The notes below the pieces were generated by a model. The model saw nothing but the letters and a program-made list of their open reading frames with translations. It searched no databases and was not told where the DNA came from. From JARKQH01 sp964631605 (GTDB lineage Bacteria > Verrucomicrobiota > Verrucomicrobiia > Limisphaerales > UBA8199), in the NCBI GenBank assembly GCA_964631605.1, contig CAZVYG010000004.1, positions 66,023-130,022 of the forward strand: a DNA stretch of 64,000 bases, in the 5' to 3' direction. The position numbers and the translations under genes are program-made. Of the stretch, positions 17,318-26,286 are shown in pieces (within the stretch, counting starts at the first letter, position 1; each line of letters starts with the position of its first letter).

Positions 17318-17938
17318 TCAGGGTTTTTTCTCGGCGGGTTGGCAGAGGCCGGCTTTGACAAACGGTTCGAGGTAGTCGGCGTAGCCTTCTTTGGCCATGT
17401 CCTCGAGGGGTATGAAACGCAGGGAAGCGGAGTTGATGCAATAGCGCAGGTGGGTGGGGGCCGGACCGTCGTTGAAAACGTGGCCCAGATGGGAGTCCGC
17501 TGTTTTCGACCGCACCTCGGTACGGCTCATTCCGTGGGAATAATCCGCGCGTTCGAGAACCTCGTTGTCTTCGATGGGGCGGGTGAAGCTGGGCCAGCCG
17601 CAGCCGGAATCGTATTTGTCCAGCGAGCTGAACAAGGGTTTGCCGGAGACGATGTCCACATAAATCCCGGGCTTTTTGTTGTTCCAATACTCGTTTCGGA
17701 AGGCGGGTTCGGTGCCGGATTCCTGGGTGACGTGGTATTGCATGGGGTTGAGCTTCTGTTTCAGTTCGGAAGGCGAAGGCTTGGAGGGATTGCTCATGGG
17801 TGTGTTGGTGACGGATGGCGGGGCGGCGTTGGAGTTTGCGGCTGCATGTGGCGAGCCGGCCTGGGAACAACCGGACGCTGCAAGGCCGATGGCGGCCGCG
17901 AGCGCCAAGACCGAACCAATGGGTTGTGCCTGTAGCAT
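17318..17938 (-). CDS. msrB: Peptide methionine-(R)-S-oxide reductase, lipoprotein form
   Basis: A 206-residue MsrB that repairs methionine-R-sulfoxide. The N-terminus MLQAQPIGSVLALAAAIGL followed by AASGC is a lipoprotein signal with Cys24, so it should be anchored in an envelope membrane and protect exported proteins. The catalytic domain (about 57-195) has KYDSGCGWPSF and the catalytic Cys167 in RYCINSASL. The two CxxC pairs that bind zinc in the E. coli type are absent (for example SKTADSHLGHVF), so it is the zinc-free form. An 8-bp minisatellite lies 63 bp upstream. A TATGAT hexamer (17949-17944) just before the ATG could be a -10 box for a nearly leaderless message. Confidence 0.9.
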   Translation of the reverse strand: MLQAQPIGSVLALAAAIGLAASGCSQAGSPHAAANSNAAPPSVTNTPMSNPSKPSPSELKQKLNPMQYHVTQESGTEPAFRNEYWNNKKPGIYVDIVSGKPLFSSLDKYDSGCGWPSFTRPIEDNEVLERADYSHGMSRTEVRSKTADSHLGHVFNDGPAPTHLRYCINSASLRFIPLEDMAKEGYADYLEPFVKAGLCQPAEKKP

Positions 17939-18000
17939 GGTGAATCATAGCACAGTTCCGGGTGGTTTGAAATTTTTTGAAAGGGGGGTGGAGGGGTGAG

Positions 18001-18174
18001 AAGGTGAGAAGGTGAGAAGGTAGGAAGGTGGGAAGGTGAGAAGGTGGGAAGGTGGGAAGGTGAGAAGGTGAGAAGGTGGGAAGGTGAGAAGGTGGGAAGG
18101 TGGGAAGGTAGGAGGGGGGAAGGTGGGAAGGTGGGAAGGTGAGAAGGTGCGAAGGTGCGAAGGTGCGAAGGTGG
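18001..18174. repeat. 8-bp minisatellite, about 22 units
   Basis: Tandem units of AAGGTGAG, AAGGTGGG, AAGGTAGG and AAGGTGCG repeat from 18001 to 18174 with one 7-bp unit near 18115. The purine-rich strand is the plus strand. It sits between the 3' end of the methyltransferase gene and the 5' end of msrB, both on the minus strand, so changes in copy number would alter the msrB upstream region. The period is not a multiple of 3 and no gene crosses it. Confidence 0.9.
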
Positions 18175-18201
18175 GTCAGAGGTCGGAGGTCAGATTGGAG
18201 A

Positions 18202-19323
18202 TTAGGCGAGGCCGAAGGCGGAGATTTCCTTTTTGTTGGCGCAGAGGCGGGTAAGGAACCAGACGTTTGTCAGCGAGGGCAATTCCCGTTTGAGGGCGGG
18301 GAGGAGGGTGGCGGTGGACTCGTGTTTGAGCTTAAGGGTGACGACAAAGTGACGGCACCAGCGGTTTCGGAGCCAGCGGAGGAGCAGTTCCGCGCTGCGT
18401 TCGGGGGCGGCGACGACGTCGCACAAGAGCCAGTCCACGGGCAGCGGGGGTTTGAACTGGAAGGCATCGCCGCGCATAAAGCGGAGGCGAGGATGGTTCA
18501 TCAAGTCCTGGCGCAGCGGGGAGCGGTCAACGGCGGTGACATGCGCGCCGCGGTTGAGGGCCAGATAGGTCCAGCTTCCCGGGGCGGCCCCGAGGTCCAC
18601 GCAGGTTTGTTCCGGTTGGATGGGCTGGCCGAGGCGCAGCTCGGCTTCGACGAGTTTGGCGAAGGCGCGGCTGGGGGCCTGTTTGTCGGTTGCGGGAGGC
18701 ACTTCGCCTTTGGGGAACGGCGAGATGAGGTGGCGTTGTTCGAAGGGGAGAGGGGCTTGCGCGAGGGAAAGGAAGCCGCGGTCCGGGCTGGTGAGCAGGA
18801 GTTGGAGGAGGGAATCCTTGGGCGTGAAGGGGGCAGGTTCGGGGCGGAGGTATCGCAGCAGGTGGCGGCGTTTTTGGCGCAGCAGGTCCACGAGCGCTTC
18901 GCGAATGAGGCGGCAGCGCTGTTGTCCGGCGTCAGGGCCGGTTGTTTCGTGAGGGGGAGAAGCCGGGCGTCCGATTCGGTGTTTGAGGCTGTGCCAGGCC
19001 CGGGCGCCGATGCGGTGTTCTGAGGGCTGGCCGTAATGGGGGGCGATGTGGAGACTCCAAGGCTGGTCTTGAGGCACCAGGTCCACCAGCGTCTGGAAAA
19101 GGAGAGCGGCCCAGGAGCGGATGGAGTCGGCGCGCAGCTCGCGGGCATCGGGAAGGAACTGGCGGCAAAACGCGAGGTGCGGCAGCGGGTGAAGCGGTTG
19201 GAGGCGGAACTCGAGCTGGAGTCCGGCCGAGGGCTGCGGAAGGACGCGGGCCGAGGGGAGCGATTGCGCTACTTCGGCGCGAAGCTCCTGTTCGGCATCT
19301 TCAGCCCATAGAATCAGGTGCAT
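18202..19323 (-). CDS. RlmM-like 23S rRNA 2'-O-methyltransferase
   Basis: About 373 residues from the ATG at 19323 (MHLILWAEDAEQELRAE); an upstream ATG at 19395 adds 24 unconserved-looking residues. The C-terminal half is a FtsJ/RrmJ-type Rossmann methyltransferase: SAM motif CVDLGAAPGSWTYLAL, then VTAVDRS, the acidic LLCDVVAAPERS and the lysine strand VTLKLK, giving the K-D-K-E type catalytic set. The long N-terminal region matches the size of the THUMP-bearing part of RlmM, which 2'-O-methylates C2498 of 23S rRNA. The assignment to that exact site is by resemblance. The stop is followed by the minisatellite. Confidence 0.75.
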   Translation of the reverse strand: MHLILWAEDAEQELRAEVAQSLPSARVLPQPSAGLQLEFRLQPLHPLPHLAFCRQFLPDARELRADSIRSWAALLFQTLVDLVPQDQPWSLHIAPHYGQPSEHRIGARAWHSLKHRIGRPASPPHETTGPDAGQQRCRLIREALVDLLRQKRRHLLRYLRPEPAPFTPKDSLLQLLLTSPDRGFLSLAQAPLPFEQRHLISPFPKGEVPPATDKQAPSRAFAKLVEAELRLGQPIQPEQTCVDLGAAPGSWTYLALNRGAHVTAVDRSPLRQDLMNHPRLRFMRGDAFQFKPPLPVDWLLCDVVAAPERSAELLLRWLRNRWCRHFVVTLKLKHESTATLLPALKRELPSLTNVWFLTRLCANKKEISAFGLA

Positions 19324-19474
19324 GGCGGTTTGGTGATCCGGTCCGGCGGGCCGAGGGGAGCAGTCCCGCCCAGGCCGAACGTGCGTGGGCAGCATTAACG
19401 AGCCTGTTAAAAACTCAAGAAAGGAGTTGTGCTCGGGGTGAATTTCGGCTTAATGGAAAGCGTCATTTGAGATT

Positions 19475-20986
19475 ATGAAAAACTTCACACGCCGCGATTT
19501 TCTTAAAACCACCGCCTTGACCGGAGCCGCGCTGAGCCTGAACGCTCTGACGTGGGCCCGGGCTGCCGGCGCGAACGAGGACATTCGGGTTGCGCAAATC
19601 GGCTTCCGCGGGCAGGGGTCGAGTCATATCAACACGTTGCGCCGGCTCAAGGGCGTTCGAGTGGTCGCCTTGTGCGACGTGGACCAGCGGGTGCTGAGCA
19701 AGAAAGCGGAGGAGTTGGGGGGCGGGGTCAAGACCTACACGGATATTCGCAAGCTATTGGAGGACAAGGAAATAGACGCGGTTTCGATCGCCACTCCGAA
19801 TCACTGGCATGCGTTGGCGACCGTTTGGGCCTGCCAGGCGGGGAAGGATGTTTATGTCGAAAAGCCCGCCTCGCACAACATTTTTGAGGGGCGCAAGATG
19901 GTGGAGGCGGCGCGGAAGTACAAGCGGATCGTTCAATGCGGGATGCAGTGTCGGTCGTCGGTGGGATTGCAGCAGGCTGTGGAATATGTTCGGAGCGGCA
20001 AGCTGGGGAAGATCGTGCTCGCCCGCGGATTCTGTTACAAAGGGCGCAAGAGCATCGGGATGGTGGACGGGCCGCAGACGGTGCCGGATTATATTGATTA
20101 CAATTTGTGGTGCGGGCCGGCGTCGGACGCGCCGCCGCGGCGGAACGGGAGCAACGGTCCGGTGCATTATGACTGGCATTGGTTTTGGGAGTACGGCAAT
20201 GGCGACTACGGCAACCAGGGGCCGCACCAGGTGGACATTGCCCGGTGGTTCCTGGGTGATGACGCGATCGCGCCGTTCTCGATCGCGGTTGGCGAGCGTT
20301 TGGGATATAAAGACTCGGCGGAGACGCCCAATACGCTGATCGTGTATCACGGCTACAAGATTCCGATGATTTTTGAGGTTCGGGGGCTGCCGGAGAACAA
20401 GGCCGCGCAAGCTGCCGGTTGGCGGATGGATCAGTTCAAGGGGGTGAGCATCGGGGACGTGATTGAATGCGAGGGCGGTTATGTGGTGGTTCCGAGTTAC
20501 ACCGAGGCCATCGTTTATGACAAGGGAGGCAAAGAGATCGTCAAGTTCGACGGGCGGAAGAAGAAAGACACCGCCGAGGAGGTGAAGACGCCGACGGGCA
20601 CGGTGGCCGATTCCGGGGGACACCATGGCAACTGGATTGCGGCGATTCGGAGCCGCAAACCTCAGCAACTGACGGCGGAAATACTGGAGGGTCACCTCTC
20701 ATCGGGGCTGGTGCATACCGGCAACATTTCCTATCGGCTGGGAGCGCACAAGCGGCCGGGTGAGATTCGGGAAGCACTGAAGGACACGCCGGGGATGACG
20801 GACGCTTTCGACCGGATGGCGGCGCACCTTGAGGCCAATGGTGTGGACATAGCGAGCGAGCATTTGCAGCTTGGCCTGCCCTTGAAGTTCAATCCCAAGA
20901 AGGAGCGATTCGTGGGCAACGCCCAAGCCGACCAGATGGTTTCGCGCAATTACCGGGCGCCGTTTGTCGTCCCGGACAAGGTGTAA
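19475..20986 (+). CDS. Tat-exported Gfo/Idh/MocA family oxidoreductase
   Basis: A 503-residue NAD(P)-dependent sugar oxidoreductase-like protein. A twin-arginine signal (FTRRDFLKTTALTGAALSL) directs folded, cofactor-loaded protein across the membrane. Rossmann domain from about residue 37 (VAQIGFRGQGSSH, VALCDVD); catalytic EKP in VYVEKPASHN; then the C-terminal beta-sheet domain with YDWHWFWEYGNGDYGNQG and HQVDIARW, where His-Asp-x-x-Arg fits the substrate site. Members in this phylum oxidise sugars at C3, a step paired with DUF1080 hydrolases such as the one at 14031. The gene is monocistronic, followed by a strong hairpin. Confidence 0.88.
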   Translation: MKNFTRRDFLKTTALTGAALSLNALTWARAAGANEDIRVAQIGFRGQGSSHINTLRRLKGVRVVALCDVDQRVLSKKAEELGGGVKTYTDIRKLLEDKEIDAVSIATPNHWHALATVWACQAGKDVYVEKPASHNIFEGRKMVEAARKYKRIVQCGMQCRSSVGLQQAVEYVRSGKLGKIVLARGFCYKGRKSIGMVDGPQTVPDYIDYNLWCGPASDAPPRRNGSNGPVHYDWHWFWEYGNGDYGNQGPHQVDIARWFLGDDAIAPFSIAVGERLGYKDSAETPNTLIVYHGYKIPMIFEVRGLPENKAAQAAGWRMDQFKGVSIGDVIECEGGYVVVPSYTEAIVYDKGGKEIVKFDGRKKKDTAEEVKTPTGTVADSGGHHGNWIAAIRSRKPQQLTAEILEGHLSSGLVHTGNISYRLGAHKRPGEIREALKDTPGMTDAFDRMAAHLEANGVDIASEHLQLGLPLKFNPKKERFVGNAQADQMVSRNYRAPFVVPDKV

Positions 20987-21048
20987 GCGGGACCAGGCTG
21001 GCTGCCACGTTCAGTAATCCAAAGCTCGTCGAGTGGCGGATAAAACGG

Positions 21049-21081
21049 CAAGGGCCGCGAGAGCAAGTCTCGCGGCCCTTG
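21049..21081. terminator. Strong hairpin between convergent genes
   Basis: A perfect 14-bp stem (CAAGGGCCGCGAGA / TCTCGCGGCCCTTG) with a 5-nt loop. On the minus strand it is followed by CCGTTTTATCC, so it fits a terminator for the 21101-25901 gene. It may also stop the plus-strand oxidoreductase transcript. Confidence 0.7.
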
Positions 21082-21100
21082 CGCGTGAATCAGGGCGGGA

Positions 21101-24100
21101 TTACCGCTCCACGCGGAAGAACAGCGGTCCGGCGGTCAACGGGAGGGTGACCGGGCTGTTGGCGCCGCCCGGCACCGGAGTCCAGACCGCGGTGGGGCCG
21201 AGGGTCGGGCTGGAGGCGAGGTAACCGTCGCCGCTGGGGCTCCAGGAGATGACGATGTTATTGCCCATGATTACGGCTTGGAGCACTGGGGCCGCCAGGC
21301 TGACGTTCATGTAGTCGGCGTAAGCGGAGGTATTCCAGGCGATCTGCCAGGCCGCCTCCGGGTCATCGTTATTGTGGCCCGTGGTTGCGATGCCGACATA
21401 CAGTTCAGCGGGGAGGCTGTTGGAGCTACCCACCTGTGTGGCATCCTGTGTGCCGCGCAACACCCAATCCACGCCATTGGTCGAGGAGTAGCAGGTGATG
21501 ACGTTGCCGGTGCGTTTCAGGCGCAGCCAGGCGTTCGGATAGGCCGGGGCCGGCAGCGAGTTCGGGTCAACCTGCCAAGCGTCGGTGCTCTGGCCACCGG
21601 TGGCGACCCGCGAATTGCAGACCACCCAGTTCTGCCCCAGGCCGGAGCCGTTGGGAGCCGGGATGCCGTCGGCGTTTGACGGCGTATTGAAGACTGACCA
21701 GTGGCGGCTGCTGGGGCTGAGCGACTCGCGGACCATGAGCCCGCCCTTGGCCCAGTTGTCACTCTTGGTGATATAGATTTGACGGACGGCGACGTCGAAG
21801 TCGTTGGTCTTCATCTCGTAGGTGAAGTTGAAGCCGTCGTTGGTATTCCAGATGTCGCTGCCCTGGGCCGAGATGGTAAAGGCGTTGGGCCCATCCACCC
21901 AGAAGAGGCTCGGGAATTGGGGATCGTAGAGCGGGAAGACCGTGCCGATCTCGTTGGTCTTGAAGCCCCGGTCGAACCCGATGTCCTGGCTGATCATGCT
22001 GACGCTATTGACGGGCAGGGAGGAGCCCGAAGCGAGACTATTACCGAGGTAATCCATCAGGTTGTTGACGGTAACGGTGAAGGGCGAGCCGGGCGTTCCC
22101 GTGACCGTGAGGCGCACGGCCTTGTAGTCGTTGGTGCGGATGGTTACCGCGGTTACCGTCAGGCCTGGGATATTGTAGTTGCCGATTTGCGCCAGCGTGG
22201 TGGCGTCCATACGCTTGTTGAAGAGGATGTCCACCACCTGGATGTTGGGATCCACGTTGATGTCGGTGAAGAACGAGGCATAGACCAGGGCGGGCGGGGT
22301 GGGATCGTTGATCGTGAGCGTGGCCGGCTGGCTGTTGCTCCAGATCGGGTTCAAGCTCGCGTCCGAGTAACCCAGGCCGCGGATCTTGCAGACGAAGGTG
22401 GCGCCGTTGTCAGCCCCCGAGGTGATTTGGTAAGCGAGGCTGGAGCGGGTTGCACCCGGGATATCCACGCCGTTCCTCTGCCACTGGTATTTCACAAACT
22501 CGGTGATGACGGGGGCGCCGATTCCCCCGATGCTAATCGTCGAATCGGATATCCCCGCGGCATAGAAGTTGGCGACCACCGGACCTGTCACCGTCACGTT
22601 GGTCGGCTGGAGAGTAAAGGCGACCATGCTGGATTTGGGCACGTAGGCACCGATGACATTGCCCGTGAGCAGGCTGGCGTCGCCGTTGGCCGGCGGGGCG
22701 CCCGGGCGTTTGATTGCCGTGACCTGCACGTAATCGCCGCCGCCGCCTTCGTGCTGGACCGCCTCGAGGTAGTATTTCTGGCCTGCGGTGAGGTTGAAGC
22801 CCGCCGCCCACGGCACCGTGCTACCGCCGTCCGGCGACCATTGGTCAGAGCGGCGTTGCGCCAGGGTGCCGCCGCCGATGGTTTGCCATTGGCGGCTGCC
22901 GCCCGACCAGGCGGTTTCCTGGCAGATCAGTTGCTTGTTCAGGGGCGAGATGTCCAGGCTGAGGTAAACGTTGCAGTCATCATCCGACGTGACGAAGAAG
23001 TCGTAAACGCCGTCCTCGGCCGGGACAAAGTGGCCGGAGACTCGGCGGACGTAGTTGTCCAGCGTATTCGGGCCGCCCGTGTTGGCTTCGAACGCCGGGG
23101 AGGTGGTGACGTAAGTGGGATTGCCGGCGGTGTTGTTCAGGACCGGGTCCTTGCTGGTGCGGTTGGCCCAGAACTCGACCAGCGCCAGGCCGGGCTCGAA
23201 CACGCCTTGGACGGTGAGGGTTGCGGGCTGGCTGTTGGTCCAGATCGGATTCAACGCGTTGTCGGCCAGGCCGAGCGAGCGCATCTTGCACGCGAATTGC
23301 GCGCCGTTGTCGGCGGGCGTTACCATAAGCGTCAGGGTGCTGGCGGTGGCACCGGGGATGTCCACGCCGCCCCGCTGCCATTGATACATTAGGAACTGGT
23401 CGCGGGCGGTGTCGGTGNNNNNNNNNNGAATCTGTTCCGCCAACCACCGACAACCGGGCGTAAGTGTAGGGGGCGGCCACGGTGTTGGCGGGCTGCTGCA
23501 CGAACCAGGCCCTTGAACGCGGGGCATCCATGCCGATCAGATTGCCGCCCAGGCGCGTCTCGGCGTCATCCACAGGATAATCCCATTCTCCGACGGTGTT
23601 GTAGGTTACGCCCACATTATCGCCGCCGCCGCCTTCGTGATGAATGGCTTCCATGTAGTATTTCTGCCCGCCGACCAGCGCGTATCCGGCGGAGCCGGGG
23701 TAGGTCAGGCCACCGTCGGGCGTGAATTGGTCCGAACGTTTCTGCATTGTATTTCCGCCCGTGAGCCACTTGCGCGGATCGGCCCAATCGGTCTGCTCGG
23801 CAATCCACTGCTTGCCGGCCGGCAGATCGTTCGTGCTCAAGTACAAGCCGGAGTCGTCGTCCGAACAGATGAAGAACACATAATCGGCATTCGTCGCGGG
23901 GATAAAATAGCCGGACATTTTGCGGGTGTAATGGTCTCCCACGTTCAGGGGTTGGATGAACTTGGGGGAAGTGGTGGTATAGGTGGGCAGGCCGGCCGTG
24001 CCGTCGCGAACGGCGGTGCGGTTCTCGAGGCCCTCCCACACTTCGACTTTGACAAAGCCTCGTTCGAAAATGGCGGACTGCACGGAGAGGGTGCTGACGC

Positions 24101-25901
24101 GGCTGGTGATTACCAGTCCGCCGATGGGGGTGCTGGCCACCGCATAGAATTGCGCTCCGTCATCCACCGGCGCGACGGTCAGGGTATAGGATTGGGCGTT
24201 GCCCACTGGCCCCGCCGTCCCGACTCGATACCAGGTGTAGAACAGAGGAAACTCACAATCGCTGGTGGCCTGGCAGTTCAGTTGAATGGTCTGTCCCTGG
24301 GGCACGCTCAGGGTCGAAGGGGGCTCACTGACCCACGTCAGGGTGGTTACCGGCCCGGCCAACACGGCGATGTTATTGCTCGCCGCGGTGAGTGTGGAAG
24401 GTGTGCCGTCGGCGGGGGCAGTGTCATAGAGCAGTTTGGCGTACACGCTCAGGTTGTCGCCGCCGCCGCCTTCGCGTTGCACGGCTTCGATGTAGTAGAG
24501 CTGGCCGGCCTCCAGGGGGATGCCCGTGAGGTTGGGGAAGGTCATGCCGCCATCCGGGCTGAAGGTGGTGCTGACCTTCTGCCCGAGGTTGCCGCCGGAA
24601 GTCCAGGCCCGGGCACCGGCCCAGCCGGTTTCCTCGGCAATGAGAACCTTGTTGGCGGGATTGCTGTTGGTGCTCAGATACAGATGGCTGTCGTCATCGG
24701 AATTGATGTAGAACTCGTAAACATCAGTCACCCAGGGAATGAAGTAACCACTGACGCGGCGGACGTAGTTGTCTCCAACATTGTTGGGCTGATCCAGCGT
24801 GGTCCAGGCGCTGACGGCCCCCCCGCCCACGGCCCCGTTCTCCACCTGGGCAACGCTGGTCGCGCCCCAGAACATCTCCGTGCGGAGGGCGTTGGTGTAG
24901 ATGGTGCCGGGCAGGACTGACAACGTGGCCGTCGAGCTTTGCCCGCTAGCGGAGTAGCAGGTTGCACGGCAATAGAATTGAGCGCTGTCGTCGGCTGCCG
25001 TGGTGAGGAAGGTGAGGTTTCTGCCCGTCGCCCCCGGGATCGGGCTGCCATTCTTATACCACTGGTAAGAGGTGTAGGAGGGCAGGAGCAAGGGCACCGC
25101 GTTGTTGGTGGTATCGGAATAGAAAGAGACCGGCTGGCCGGCGTACACCGTGCGGTTGGTGGGCTGGAGCGTGAAGTCAACAACCGTCGGCGGCGTCACC
25201 AGCGGTTGCTGCACCACGGACAAGTCGGAAATCAGGGCGGTGGCCATGCCGGGATCGTCATTGTTGTGCGCGGTCACCGCGATGCCGACCAGGAGCGGTT
25301 CGGGCCAATAGGTTCCGCTGAAGCCCCGGTCGGTGCTGGTGGTATCAATCTCCGAGTAAAAGGCCCAGTTGACCCCGTCGCTGCTGGTGTACATCCGGAA
25401 TGCCGGCCCAACCCGGGAAATGCGCAACCACGTGTTGGGATAGTTCGGAGCCACTTCCGGGCTGTTCTCGATGGCACCGCAGTCTGTCTCGGGCCGCGGA
25501 CGGTATTGCGTCGAGATTAGATTTCTCCCTGCCGCACGGGTGGTCATCGCCGCGATAAAGGGATAGTTTGCCATGCGCCAAAACTCGCCTGACGGGGCTG
25601 GGTAATGGACCATCAGTTCACACTTCGTCCAATAATCCGGGCCTTGCAGGTCCCGCACCCGCACCGTGGCATCCCACACCAATCCCGTGACGCTGGTGTA
25701 GTAGTAATAATACCCGTCCCAACCGCCCCAAATGTCCCAGCCGCCGCCCGTGATGCTGAGCGTGCCATCCCCGTTGTCGGTGAAACTTCCTGGGAACTTG
25801 GGACCGCCGATATCGGCCCCTTGCCAGGTCAGTTGTGCTGAGGCGACTCCTGCGGAAAACAGGAGCGCCGCTGCCAAAGTTGTAGATAATCTGGTTTTCA
25901 T
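21101..25901 (-). CDS. Giant exported PA14/Ig-repeat protein (split by a sequence gap)
   Basis: One gene of about 1,600 residues, read in two frames only because 10 N were inserted at 23418-23427. Start ATG 25901 with signal peptide LSTTLAAALLFSAGVASAQ. Order: DUF1349/LamG-like domain (about 25-260), Ig-like domain, then PA14-like modules around residues 375-540, 650-800 and 930-1090, each with a VRRVSGYF/TRKMSGYF strand, SDDDS and EGGGGDN, alternating with Ig-like domains with YQWQRNGVDIPGAT cores. A bacterial Ig-like SbsA-type domain, a second DUF1349-like domain and a FFRVER C-terminus follow. PA14 modules often bind glycans. It is probably a secreted or surface glycan-binding protein with no enzymatic motif seen. 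Confidence 0.8.
23418..23427. other. Assembly gap (10 N)
   Basis: Ten unknown bases inside the giant exported gene. Both flanks are open, but their frames join only if the true gap is a multiple of 3. Comparison with the parallel Ig module of the same protein suggests a true gap of roughly 18-21 bases. Confidence 0.95.
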
Positions 25902-26286
25902 CGCTTGTTGGTTTGTTAGAGGTAGGTCTGTCGCGGTCGCCCGCCCACCGGGGACGGGCAGCCGACACCCCAACCGCTTTCGCGCAGGCAGGCAAAGAGT
26001 CTCTTTTCCATGCGACATGGCAGTTGTGGCAACTGAAGCTCATACTAACCAGGCGGCAGTCTCGAGCGCAAGCAAAAAATTGCAGGAATTGCAGCTTAGC
26101 CAGTGTCAAGTAACAAGGGACGATTCGGATTTCCGCCCGATCGCGTTGACCCAGGGCCAAGCCCAACCCAAGGGGAGTGATTGTTTCTGATTACTGTTGA
26201 TTTAGCTTTTTGGATTGCCAACGGCTGTTGGAGCGATAGTATTAGGCTCGGTATTGTTGTGTGCGTCTGCAAATCATCCCACGCTT
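25902..26286. other. Divergent intergenic region
   Basis: 385 bp between two divergent giant exported-protein genes. It must hold both promoters. No clear operator, riboswitch or small gene was recognised. An in-frame TTG at 26215 could extend the plus gene but adds no conserved-looking sequence. Confidence 0.5.

Noticed and set aside
18001..18174. Possible CRISPR array
   Set aside because: The units are contiguous 8-bp repeats without spacers, and no cas genes are present.
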